Of a DNA stretch of 13,426 nt, positions 1 to 7,388 are shown piece by piece. The stretch lies in contig JAHDII010000022.1 of assembly GCA_020630895.1 (NCBI GenBank), forward strand, positions 8,721-22,146. The letters are read 5' to 3'. Numbering within the stretch: the first letter of the stretch is position 1; every line of letters starts with the position of its first letter. The notes below the pieces were generated by a model. That model searched no databases. It had not been told where the DNA came from and was given only the letters and a program-made list of their open reading frames with translations. The translations under genes were made by a program, and so were the position numbers. The stretch comes from Saprospiraceae bacterium (GTDB lineage Bacteria > Bacteroidota > Bacteroidia > Chitinophagales > Saprospiraceae).

Positions 1-2
1 CA

Positions 3-1187
3 GAATTAGATGGACCAGTAGTTACTACAGCAGCAAATTGTAGTGCTTCCAATGGCACAGCGACTTTATCTCCCTCTCATTACACCTATATATGGAGTCA
101 TGATAATGGAACAGGGGATACAAGAACAGACTTAGCCTCAGGGATCTATTTCGTAAGTTTTACAGATAAAGATCCAGATTGTGAAGGTATTATAGAAATA
201 ATAATAGAAGAAGATAATAATTTAGAAATAGATATTGTAGTAGATATTGCTCCAACTTGTGGTAATAGTGATGGAGAAGTAACAGCTATGGTAAATAATG
301 GCAGTGGAGATTATACTTATGATTGGAGTTTCAATATGGGTGGTAGTTCTACGGAAAATGGCGTTTCAAGCGGGGTACATAGTGTAACGGTTACAGATAA
401 TATGGGAGATGCTTGTATAGCAGATACCACTTTCATCTTAATAGACAGTGATGTTGCAGGAGCAGCAGAAGTAATAATAGACAGTATAGATCATATTACT
501 TGTCATGGATTGACTAATGGAAACGTCAATTTTACTATAAATTATGAAGGAACATTTGCAAATCCAGCGCAAATCATAATTACAACAGATGGAATTAATT
601 CATTTACCAATGGAGAATTAGGAGCAGGAGAGTATAGTATTCTAGTAATGGATGCTAATGGTTGTATTGCAGGAGGAGCAACATTTGAAATTATCGAACC
701 AGAAGAGTTAGAAGTAGAATTTTCAATATCTGAAGGTTGTTTTGATAATGGAATGATCAACGTAATTGCAACAGGTGGTACAGGTAATTATACTTATGAT
801 TGGTTAGATATTCCAGGAACTTCAAATGTAGAAGATAGAACAGGTTTATCTGAAGGAGTTTATGGTGTAATTGTTTCTGATGAGAATGCTTGTATTGTAG
901 TACATTATGAATTAACAATAATGTGTGATGATTGCAATGGTCCAACCATAGATTATACTCTAGCATTTGAAACGAATTGTAATGAATCAACTGGATCTGC
1001 TCAAGTTCAGATTCTAGAGAACCCTGCTGATTTTAATTTTGAATGGATACCTTCAAATGTAGGAACATTAAGCCCTGATGGAACAATGTTAACTAATGTT
1101 CCCGCTGGAGTATATCAAGTTAATATTTCTGATCCTCTTAGCTTTGCTTGTAGTGATTCTATATTGATTCTAGTATCTAATGAAGAT
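3..1187 (+). repeat. Higher-order repeat, copy 1 (five SprB-like modules)
   Basis: Five consecutive SprB-like modules, at about 12-215, 216-462, 463-708, 709-942 and 943-1187. The first four match the first four modules of the next copy, in the same order and with near-constant spacing. Examples are GDTRTDLA at 114 versus 1299, the Trp codon at 324 versus 1512, SIDHITC versus SIHHISC (489 versus 1668), and YTYDW with Trp at 801 versus 1989. The window's first residues (ELDGP) align with the end of the fifth module (NEDGP at about 1180), so the array probably continues upstream. Confidence 0.75.
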
Positions 1188-4067
1188 GGTCCAGAAGCTA
1201 ATATTAATACTATTACACCAGCAACATTTGGACAAGCAGATGGTACAGCAACTCTTATACCTTCTGATTATATTTATACTTGGCCTGATATGGAAACAGG
1301 AGATACAAGGACAGATTTAGCCGCAGGTACATATATAGTTACTTATACTACTGCTGATGACACCATTTGTTATAATAATTTGATTGTTGAAATTCCTCAA
1401 ATATCTTCATTAGATATTTCTGTAACTATTAATCAAGAACCAGATTGTAATACAGAAAATGGAAATGCTACAATTAATGTAGCGAACGGAAGTGGTTCTT
1501 ATTCATTCTATTGGAGTGATGGAAAAACAGGACAAAATCGTACAGATTTAGCTGCAGGAACATATACTGTTATTGTAGTAGATGATATTACAGGAGAACA
1601 AGAAGAAATTACTTTTACAATTAATAATAATGTTCCTGAATTAGCTACAATAACAATAGATAGTATTCATCATATTTCTTGCTTAGGACCTAATAGTGGA
1701 GAAGTATTTTATACGATAGATCTCGATCCTACATTTGCAGGACCAGAAACAGTGGTGATTTCTGATGGACAAAATATTGTAAGTTCTAATAATTTATCAG
1801 CAGGAGATTATTGCATTTCTGTTTATGATATTCAAAATTGTTTAGTAACAAGTGAATGTTTTACTATTGTAGAAATAGATGACATAGAATTATCTATATT
1901 AGGAACTTATGCAGGTTGTCCAGAAACAGGAGAATTGGGAGCATTAAATGTTACAGTAACAGGAGGGACAGCTCCTTATACTTACGATTGGGCTCACATT
2001 AATGGAACCAATAATCCTGAAGATCAAATGGATTTAGCAGCAGGACTATATAGTATAACTGTAACAGATGCGAATGGATGTACTAAATCTGCTGATAATA
2101 TTTCACTAGAAGTATTATGTAATCCAACATGTGAATTCTTTAATGGTATGGATTCTTTAACCTTTGATATGGTGAATTGTTCAGATTCTGTTTTAGTCTG
2201 TGCAGGAATTCCTCTAATAGAATTTTTAACAACAGATTTTGATATTTATATTGATGGTCAAATGTCTAATGATCAAATTAGTGGATGTGATTCTGATACT
2301 ATTTTGAATTATTCATACCTTGTTTTGCCTGGAGCAGGAGAATCAGGCCCATATTATTTAGATTCATGGACTGTAGATGGACAATTATTCCAAGGAGAAT
2401 TTCCTGATATTGCAGCATTAGTAGATTCCATGAACCTTTGGGATCCAGAAGGAGGTTGGCAATTGAATACAGATATTATGATCATTGAAGGAGGAGATTC
2501 TAATAATGACTATAGTGCGATGCAAATTTATCCTGTAATGAATCCTCTTTCTGTTGTTACATTAGGATTTAATATTGGAGAATCTACTAATGGAATTGCT
2601 ATTGTTGTAGGTGGTACAGGAGAACATGAAATCGTTATTGTTAATAATGAAACAACTTGTTCTGATACTTTAATAGTCGTTATTTCTTGTATAGATTTTG
2701 ATTTGTCAGACACTATTTTATTAGGAACAACAGTTACTTTCTGTTTGGACTCCACAATGATTGCTGATTTAACAGAAGGCTTAGAAGGAGAATTTCAAGA
2801 AATGAATAATATTTGTGAAGATTCTTCTGGAACTTATGTTATTTTTGAAATACCTGATGCTACACTTCCTTGCATTGAATATACAGGTATTGGTATAGGT
2901 ACAGATATTGCTTGCCTAGAAATTTGTGATAATTTAGGTAATTGTGATACTATAACTTATCAAGTAACAGTAATTCCTTCAGGACCACTCACATTCTATG
3001 ATACAATATTAATTAATACTGAAACGAATACGATTTGTTTTGATACCATAACCACTTTAGCAGGACCTATAGATACCGTTTATAATTTCTGTGATGATGG
3101 TGTTAATGATGTATTATTTAGTATAGATGAAGATACTTGGTGTGTGACCTATTATGGCTTAGAAGTAGGACTAGATTCCGCTTGTTTTGCCATTGTCGAT
3201 ACTTATGGAAATATAGATACAGTCTATCTCTATGTAACAGTCGTTAGTGCCACTACTCAATATATTTGTGATACTATATTTGTTGGAGAATCTATAGAAT
3301 TTTGTTTAGATACTACAGAACTCATTACTCCTATAGTAAGTATTGATAATGTTTGTTGGGATGAATCTGGAGAATTTGTAGAATTCTTTACAGATGAAGA
3401 TACTTGGTGTGTCACCTATGAAGGAGTTCAAGAACTCGGAACAGATTCTGCTTGTATTATTCTTTGTGATCAGCTAGGATATTGTGATACAACATATTTC
3501 TGTATAACCGTAGAAGAATATTTTGATCCACCAATCGCTAATGATGATTATGATACTACAGAAATTGAAGTACCTATTGTTATTAATGTAAAAGCGAATG
3601 ATACAGTATTTGGAGGTATAGATACTATTTATATCATTGATGGACCTAATGTAGGAACAACAAACATTAATTTAGATTGTACCATTACTTATGATCCTGA
3701 TGATGATGTTTGCTCTGTAACAGATAATTTCACTTATGTTGTTTGTAATCCAAATGGCTGTGATACAGCAACGGTCTATATATATATAGAATGTACAGAT
3801 TTAACCATCTTTAATGGCTTTTCTCCTAATGGAGATGATTATAATGAAGTCTTTTATATTGATAAAATAGAAGATTATCCTGATAATTATTTATGCGTAT
3901 ATAATAGATGGGGTAATTTAGTGTATGAGAAAAAAGGATATAACAATGAGTGGAAAGGAACATGGAATAATTATGATCTTCCAGATGGTACTTATTTCTA
4001 TATATTAAGACTCAATAATGGAGAAGAAGATAGAACCTATCAGGGATATATACAAATCCACCGATAG
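3..4067 (+). CDS. Giant SprB-like repeat surface protein, type IX secreted (5' end outside window)
   Basis: The reading frame is open from the window edge (first full codon at 3) to TAG at 4065-4067, giving at least 1354 residues with no start visible; the ATG at 288 is internal to a repeat. Domains in order: nine SprB-like modules of about 75-82 aa (3-2133), with the pattern G-x-Y-x-Y-x-W, then DLAAGxY, then V-x-D-x-x-x-C; a unique region of about 185 aa (2134-2690); three Cys-bearing modules of about 89 aa (2693-3516); a cadherin-like/Big_9-type module beginning PPIANDDYDTTE (about 3530-3790); and an approximately 88-aa CHU_C/gliding type B C-terminal domain (about 3802-4064) with FSPNGDDYNEVF, YNRWGNLVYE and LPDGTYFYIL. 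In Bacteroidota this tail directs T9SS export, so the protein is probably secreted or anchored on the cell surface. SprB-type proteins serve gliding or adhesion; that role is inferred. No catalytic domain is visible in this part. Confidence 0.93.
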   Translation, partial: ELDGPVVTTAANCSASNGTATLSPSHYTYIWSHDNGTGDTRTDLASGIYFVSFTDKDPDCEGIIEIIIEEDNNLEIDIVVDIAPTCGNSDGEVTAMVNNGSGDYTYDWSFNMGGSSTENGVSSGVHSVTVTDNMGDACIADTTFILIDSDVAGAAEVIIDSIDHITCHGLTNGNVNFTINYEGTFANPAQIIITTDGINSFTNGELGAGEYSILVMDANGCIAGGATFEIIEPEELEVEFSISEGCFDNGMINVIATGGTGNYTYDWLDIPGTSNVEDRTGLSEGVYGVIVSDENACIVVHYELTIMCDDCNGPTIDYTLAFETNCNESTGSAQVQILENPADFNFEWIPSNVGTLSPDGTMLTNVPAGVYQVNISDPLSFACSDSILILVSNEDGPEANINTITPATFGQADGTATLIPSDYIYTWPDMETGDTRTDLAAGTYIVTYTTADDTICYNNLIVEIPQISSLDISVTINQEPDCNTENGNATINVANGSGSYSFYWSDGKTGQNRTDLAAGTYTVIVVDDITGEQEEITFTINNNVPELATITIDSIHHISCLGPNSGEVFYTIDLDPTFAGPETVVISDGQNIVSSNNLSAGDYCISVYDIQNCLVTSECFTIVEIDDIELSILGTYAGCPETGELGALNVTVTGGTAPYTYDWAHINGTNNPEDQMDLAAGLYSITVTDANGCTKSADNISLEVLCNPTCEFFNGMDSLTFDMVNCSDSVLVCAGIPLIEFLTTDFDIYIDGQMSNDQISGCDSDTILNYSYLVLPGAGESGPYYLDSWTVDGQLFQGEFPDIAALVDSMNLWDPEGGWQLNTDIMIIEGGDSNNDYSAMQIYPVMNPLSVVTLGFNIGESTNGIAIVVGGTGEHEIVIVNNETTCSDTLIVVISCIDFDLSDTILLGTTVTFCLDSTMIADLTEGLEGEFQEMNNICEDSSGTYVIFEIPDATLPCIEYTGIGIGTDIACLEICDNLGNCDTITYQVTVIPSGPLTFYDTILINTETNTICFDTITTLAGPIDTVYNFCDDGVNDVLFSIDEDTWCVTYYGLEVGLDSACFAIVDTYGNIDTVYLYVTVVSATTQYICDTIFVGESIEFCLDTTELITPIVSIDNVCWDESGEFVEFFTDEDTWCVTYEGVQELGTDSACIILCDQLGYCDTTYFCITVEEYFDPPIANDDYDTTEIEVPIVINVKANDTVFGGIDTIYIIDGPNVGTTNINLDCTITYDPDDDVCSVTDNFTYVVCNPNGCDTATVYIYIECTDLTIFNGFSPNGDDYNEVFYIDKIEDYPDNYLCVYNRWGNLVYEKKGYNNEWKGTWNNYDLPDGTYFYILRLNNGEEDRTYQGYIQIHR
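1188..2133 (+). repeat. Higher-order repeat, copy 2 (four SprB-like modules)
   Basis: Four modules at about 1188-1409, 1410-1638, 1639-1884 and 1885-2133 correspond one to one with modules 1-4 of the preceding copy, offset by about 1176-1188 nt (392-396 aa). No counterpart of the fifth module follows; the array stops and a different domain begins. Within a copy, neighbouring modules are less alike than corresponding modules in the two copies. That points to duplication of a multi-module block and not of single modules. Confidence 0.7.
2693..3516 (+). repeat. Three tandem ~89-aa Cys-bearing modules
   Basis: Three modules share the plan DTI(L/F)-x5-8-(F/I)C(L/F)D, then NxC or FC, then CxxYxG, then GxDxAC, then D-x-x-GxxDT, then VTV. 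They begin at about 2693, 2978 and 3250. The second and third share a nearly identical 27-nt stretch encoding DEDTWCVTY (3126-3152 and 3393-3419, 26 of 27 bases equal, 267 nt apart). Regularly placed cysteines suggest disulfides in an extracellular beta-sandwich, which is an inference. I do not recognise a named family. Confidence 0.7.
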
Positions 4068-4104
4068 ATAAAGATTTTTGATTAATATGATTTTGATTTT
4101 GCTT

Positions 4105-4136
4105 AAACGGCCGCTTTTTTTAGCGGTCGTTTTTTA
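4105..4136 (+). terminator. Rho-independent terminator after the surface-protein gene
   Basis: The arms ACGGCCGCT (4107-4115) and AGCGGTCGT (4122-4130) form a 9-bp GC-rich stem with one G-T wobble and a six-T loop. AA/TT pairs can extend it by two more base pairs. A T-rich run follows directly from 4131. It lies 40 nt downstream of the stop at 4067. In the minus direction only three T follow the hairpin, so it would be a weaker stop for the operon coming from the right. Confidence 0.88.
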
Positions 4137-4190
4137 TTTATTGTAAAACGCTACTTTAAATTGAAGAATAAAAATAAAAGATAATTGGAT

Positions 4191-4736
4191 TTATGATGGA
4201 TGATTTTTAGGATCTTTCTTGAAGTTTCTAATATGATTTTTTAATTGTTCATAATTATTTAAAATAACGTTTTCTCCAAAATGAAAGATTTTTCCATCTT
4301 TCATTTCTATTTTTATATAGCCTATTTCAAAAGGATATTTTATACCTTGAAAAATGGAAAATTTTTTATCTCGAGACCTCATAGATATTTTTTTTATTTG
4401 GTGTATTTCTATTTTTTTTTGCCAATTAAAAATATCTTTTTTTTGAAATAAAATTGAAGTAGGGTAGAGGTATATTTTTTCTTTTCCTAATAGTAAATGA
4501 ATGATTCTCCTAAAAGAAGAAACTCCAATATTTAAAAATATGATACCTACTATTATTATAAAAATATTTTTACCTATAGAATTAAGATTTGGTTCAACTA
4601 TTAATTGAATCGTTAAACTAATAAATAATATCATAAAAATAAAACCAAAAAAACTATAGTAAATAATAGATATAATTTTAGAAAATTCGGTGGTTGAAAA
4701 TAATTCAATAACATCTGGATCGTCATCTAAAATCAT
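4191..4736 (-). CDS. Two-helix membrane protein with probable PH-like domain, LDDDP paralog 2
   Basis: This is a 181-aa protein of unknown function. It starts MILDDDPDVIEL, has two hydrophobic segments (about residues 22-47 and 56-75), and then a soluble basic and hydrophobic C-terminal part carrying GKEKIYLYPTSILF, NWQKKIEI, YPFEIGYIKIEM and FGE. A short hairpin membrane anchor followed by a beta-rich tail resembles bacterial PH-like membrane proteins; the PH assignment is inferred from the pattern. It is clearly related to the gene just upstream (4783-5325), which shares LDDDP, GKE-IYLYPTSI, W-KKI, YPF-IG-I-I-M and FGE. It is the last gene of the leftward array, 46 bp after its paralog. The leader is A/T-rich with no Shine-Dalgarno sequence. 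Confidence 0.8.
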   Translation of the reverse strand: MILDDDPDVIELFSTTEFSKIISIIYYSFFGFIFMILFISLTIQLIVEPNLNSIGKNIFIIIVGIIFLNIGVSSFRRIIHLLLGKEKIYLYPTSILFQKKDIFNWQKKIEIHQIKKISMRSRDKKFSIFQGIKYPFEIGYIKIEMKDGKIFHFGENVILNNYEQLKNHIRNFKKDPKNHPS

Positions 4737-4782
4737 AAAATATTTTTTGAATGTTAAGTATTATAGAATTTGTTTTCTCATT

Positions 4783-5325
4783 TCAAAAAAATGATTTTCT
4801 AATATACGATAAAGCTTTATTATAATCACATTCTCCAAAATATATTTTAGAATTATCATTCATAGTAATTTCAATATGTCCAATATTAAAAGGATAATGT
4901 ATTAATGATTTATTGAATTTTATATAAATTTCTTCATTGCTATAAATATCATTTATATCAGGAATCATAATTTTTTTCGCCCATTTAAAAATCCCTTTTT
5001 TGACTAAAATAATGCTAGTAGGATATAAATAAATAATTTCCTTACCTATGAAATAAATAATTAAAAAACGAATTCTTTTATAGAAATTTTTGCCAATTAA
5101 AAATATTGTAATAATAGAAGAAAGAATAAAAAAAATAGAGATTAAAAGAAACTCATCGTTGTTTCTAGGAGGATTGATAATTATTTCTAGAAATAGATTT
5201 AAAACACCTAAAAACAAAATAATAAGTATAAAACTACCCAGCATTGTGAAAAATATTTTTTTTACATCTGAAGCAGTTTTAGGATATTTCATTTCAACTA
5301 TTATGGGATCATCATCTAACAGCAT
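4783..5325 (-). CDS. Two-helix membrane protein with probable PH-like domain, LDDDP paralog 1
   Basis: This is a 180-aa protein of unknown function, starting MLLDDDPIIVEM. Hydrophobic segments lie at about residues 24-50 and 58-80, with a possible third weakly hydrophobic stretch at about 86-93. A soluble tail follows with GKEIIYLYPTSI, KWAKKIMI, YPFNIGHIEITM and YFGE. It is paralogous to the following gene (4191-4736). The ATG lies 6 bp after the stop of the ceramidase gene, so the two are probably translationally coupled. The 15 nt up to and including its start codon, AAATAAAATAAAATG, are identical to those of the ceramidase gene. The conserved acidic N-terminus is predicted to face the cytoplasm; no role can be assigned. 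Confidence 0.8.
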   Translation of the reverse strand: MLLDDDPIIVEMKYPKTASDVKKIFFTMLGSFILIILFLGVLNLFLEIIINPPRNNDEFLLISIFFILSSIITIFLIGKNFYKRIRFLIIYFIGKEIIYLYPTSIILVKKGIFKWAKKIMIPDINDIYSNEEIYIKFNKSLIHYPFNIGHIEITMNDNSKIYFGECDYNKALSYIRKSFF

Positions 5326-5331
5326 TTTATT

Positions 5332-7038
5332 TTATTTATAAACCCAAATTTGATCTTCTGAAAAAATTAAAGGTTGAGAATGATCTTCTTTTTTATTTTT
5401 TAATTTTTCAGCTAAATTTTTAAATGATGTTTGCATAGCAGGTAAAGTCCATTTTCCAAATAAAGTATGTCCTCCTTCGTAGCGTTGTAATTCATATTCT
5501 TCTGGCGTTGTTACATAGCCAGCATAACCATTAGCATAAGGAGATAAAATAATTTCTTTAATACCATAATTCTCTAAACTATCCATTAATGTTTTTCTTA
5601 AACGTCTTCCTGCAACGGTAGTTATTTCTGTCGGAAATCCAATAATAGCTAATTCTCCAATAATAAAAATTTGAAGAGGTAATTTACTTAAAATCCAAGG
5701 TTTATGATCTGCCATTCCTTGTTTTCCTGCATGACGAATATATTGTAATGATTTTTCAATAAAAGTGGGAATAGGTAATTTCCCTATATTTTCTTGCCAA
5801 GCAATTTTTCCCATTCCTGCCTCAACAGCAATATGTTTAGGAGATTGTGTTCCGTATTTTCTTTTAACGTAATCTGCATATTCTTTTCCTCTTGTTTTAG
5901 AAAATTTATATTCTTCATTTTTTCTATGAATATCTAATACTCTTCTTAAAATATTTCCTACAGATTTTGCCATTCCAGGTCCTTCAACCGTTCCTTCTAA
6001 AAAAGAAATTCCCAAACAAGGGTGAGAAGTTATACAATCTTTTTTTCCATCAGTAAATTCAGGGTCGCATTGAACATCAGAAAATTCAATATAAGATTGA
6101 ATAAATTCTATTCTACTTTCTATTTTATTTTTATTTTTTAATAAATTATCAGAAATATTTCTAGCTTTTTGAAATTGCAAATCTCCAGTATATTTGGCAC
6201 TTTCATAATCATCTTTATATTTTCCTCTCGTCCATCTTTTCTTTTTATCATAAATAAAATTAGGAGAAATATCTCCACAAGCTTCTTGGGCAAAAAGGCA
6301 AACTGTTTTTTCTTTTTTATATTTTTCTTGATAATGTTTTTCTTGAAAATTAGCAGCATAACCTTTGTTGTCTGAACAAATTTTATATTTATCATTAGAG
6401 ATACTTGTACAATGTGTTCCAAACCAATTTAAACTTGCAATTAATTCTCCTTGTTCATCTTCAAAATGTAATAATTTCATGGTTCTATCTGCTGCCAAAT
6501 GCCATTCTTCTTTTTTTAATTTTTTTTCAATTTCTGGATTTGCATTATAAGCATCTATAGAACGATTAAAAGCAACTTCTTCTTTTTCAGAAAAATCACT
6601 TGTTCCAAATTTTAAATTTGCATTTTTTCTTTTATAATAAGCTAAAGCAATGGAATCAGCAATTCCATCTCTATATTTTTCCCACATATCTTTGTTAAAA
6701 CCAGGAGTAGGAACATTATAAAAAAAGTGTTGAGAAATTCCACCACCTGCACTATGCGTATGTTGTGCAGTAATCATAATTTGATTATCCTTAAAATTTA
6801 ATTCAGGATATTTACTCTTTAATTTTTCAAGAACACCATGTTTTAAATAAACAGTACAAAAACCAATTTCAACATTGACAAAAGCAATCGTATGATTCTC
6901 ATTTTCAATAACAATAGCTCTAGAATATATTGGCGTTTCAACATCTTTCATTTGATGAAAAGGACGACCATAACCTAACATGACGGAACCTTTTTGAAAA
7001 CAAGTAATATCTACTTTTGCTGCACCAACTTTGTACAT
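5332..7038 (-). CDS. Neutral/alkaline ceramidase-family hydrolase (N-terminal catalytic domain only)
   Basis: This 568-aa protein matches the neutral/alkaline non-lysosomal ceramidase family (PF04734), which hydrolyses ceramide to sphingosine and a fatty acid. Visible signatures are VGAAKVDIT near the N-terminus; TAQHTHSAGG with the zinc-type HTH (His93/His95); WFGTHCTS (His209, second zinc histidine); CGDISPN with the probable nucleophile Ser258; FPTEITTVAGRRL (Glu471); and GYAGYVTTPEEYELQRYEGG (Tyr505 or Tyr508), which supply the remaining zinc ligands of this family. All key residues seem present. It lacks a signal peptide: the protein begins MYKVGAAKVD and an in-frame TAA at 7045-7047 rules out an upstream start. 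It also ends without the C-terminal Ig-like domain of longer homologs. Lysine-rich insertions lie at about 235-245 and 262-305. Cytoplasmic location is inferred; the true substrate is untested. Confidence 0.88.
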   Translation of the reverse strand: MYKVGAAKVDITCFQKGSVMLGYGRPFHQMKDVETPIYSRAIVIENENHTIAFVNVEIGFCTVYLKHGVLEKLKSKYPELNFKDNQIMITAQHTHSAGGGISQHFFYNVPTPGFNKDMWEKYRDGIADSIALAYYKRKNANLKFGTSDFSEKEEVAFNRSIDAYNANPEIEKKLKKEEWHLAADRTMKLLHFEDEQGELIASLNWFGTHCTSISNDKYKICSDNKGYAANFQEKHYQEKYKKEKTVCLFAQEACGDISPNFIYDKKKRWTRGKYKDDYESAKYTGDLQFQKARNISDNLLKNKNKIESRIEFIQSYIEFSDVQCDPEFTDGKKDCITSHPCLGISFLEGTVEGPGMAKSVGNILRRVLDIHRKNEEYKFSKTRGKEYADYVKRKYGTQSPKHIAVEAGMGKIAWQENIGKLPIPTFIEKSLQYIRHAGKQGMADHKPWILSKLPLQIFIIGELAIIGFPTEITTVAGRRLRKTLMDSLENYGIKEIILSPYANGYAGYVTTPEEYELQRYEGGHTLFGKWTLPAMQTSFKNLAEKLKNKKEDHSQPLIFSEDQIWVYK

Positions 7039-7073
7039 TTTATTTTATTTAAAGGATGATTAAAAGGTGTTTT

Positions 7074-7388
7074 TTATGGAGAATTCAAATTTAAAATATT
7101 GTGAATAATGATATATTTTCCAAATCTACTTTGAGTCATTCGATCATCATCAGAAGCATCCCAATTTCCTTCGTGAAAAGATACTTCTAAATATAATATT
7201 TGTTCATGTTCTGAATGTCCAATTAATTCATCTTTAGAAATGGAAGAAGAATATTTTTTTATATAAAATAATTCATCATTAATTTGGCAATATAAATCAA
7301 AAACATGATGGATAATTTTCCCATCTTTTTTTGCAGAATGTTCTTTTATTATTTTTCCCTGAACTTTTTTTATAATATTATTATTCAT
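7074..7388 (-). CDS. Small protein paralogous to the C-terminal domain of the upstream DsbA-like lipoprotein
   Basis: This is a 104-aa protein of unknown function, starting MNNNIIKKVQGKII. An ATG at 7421 is also in frame, but it lies well inside the upstream gene. The ATG at 7386-7388 overlaps the upstream stop by only 8 bases, and homology begins right after it, so I prefer it. It aligns with residues ~244-337 of the upstream protein: VxGKII, V-x-D-x-Y, E-x-x-F-x-IK, (S/K)K-x-EL, and QSR-x-G-x-YxII near the end. It has no signal peptide, membrane segment or thioredoxin motif and is predicted soluble. It may be a free-standing partner or a decayed duplicate of the fused domain. The next gene, the ceramidase, starts 35 bp later. 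Confidence 0.75.
   Translation of the reverse strand: MNNNIIKKVQGKIIKEHSAKKDGKIIHHVFDLYCQINDELFYIKKYSSSISKDELIGHSEHEQILYLEVSFHEGNWDASDDDRMTQSRFGKYIIIHNILNLNSP

Noticed and set aside
288..290. Translation start of the surface protein at 288
   Set aside because: The same frame is open to the window edge and encodes a full SprB-like module before this Met, so the true start is upstream.
6169..6375. Open frame antisense to the ceramidase gene
   Set aside because: It is low-complexity Phe/Ile-rich translation of the AT-rich opposite strand, with no motif; the sense gene carries clear catalytic motifs.
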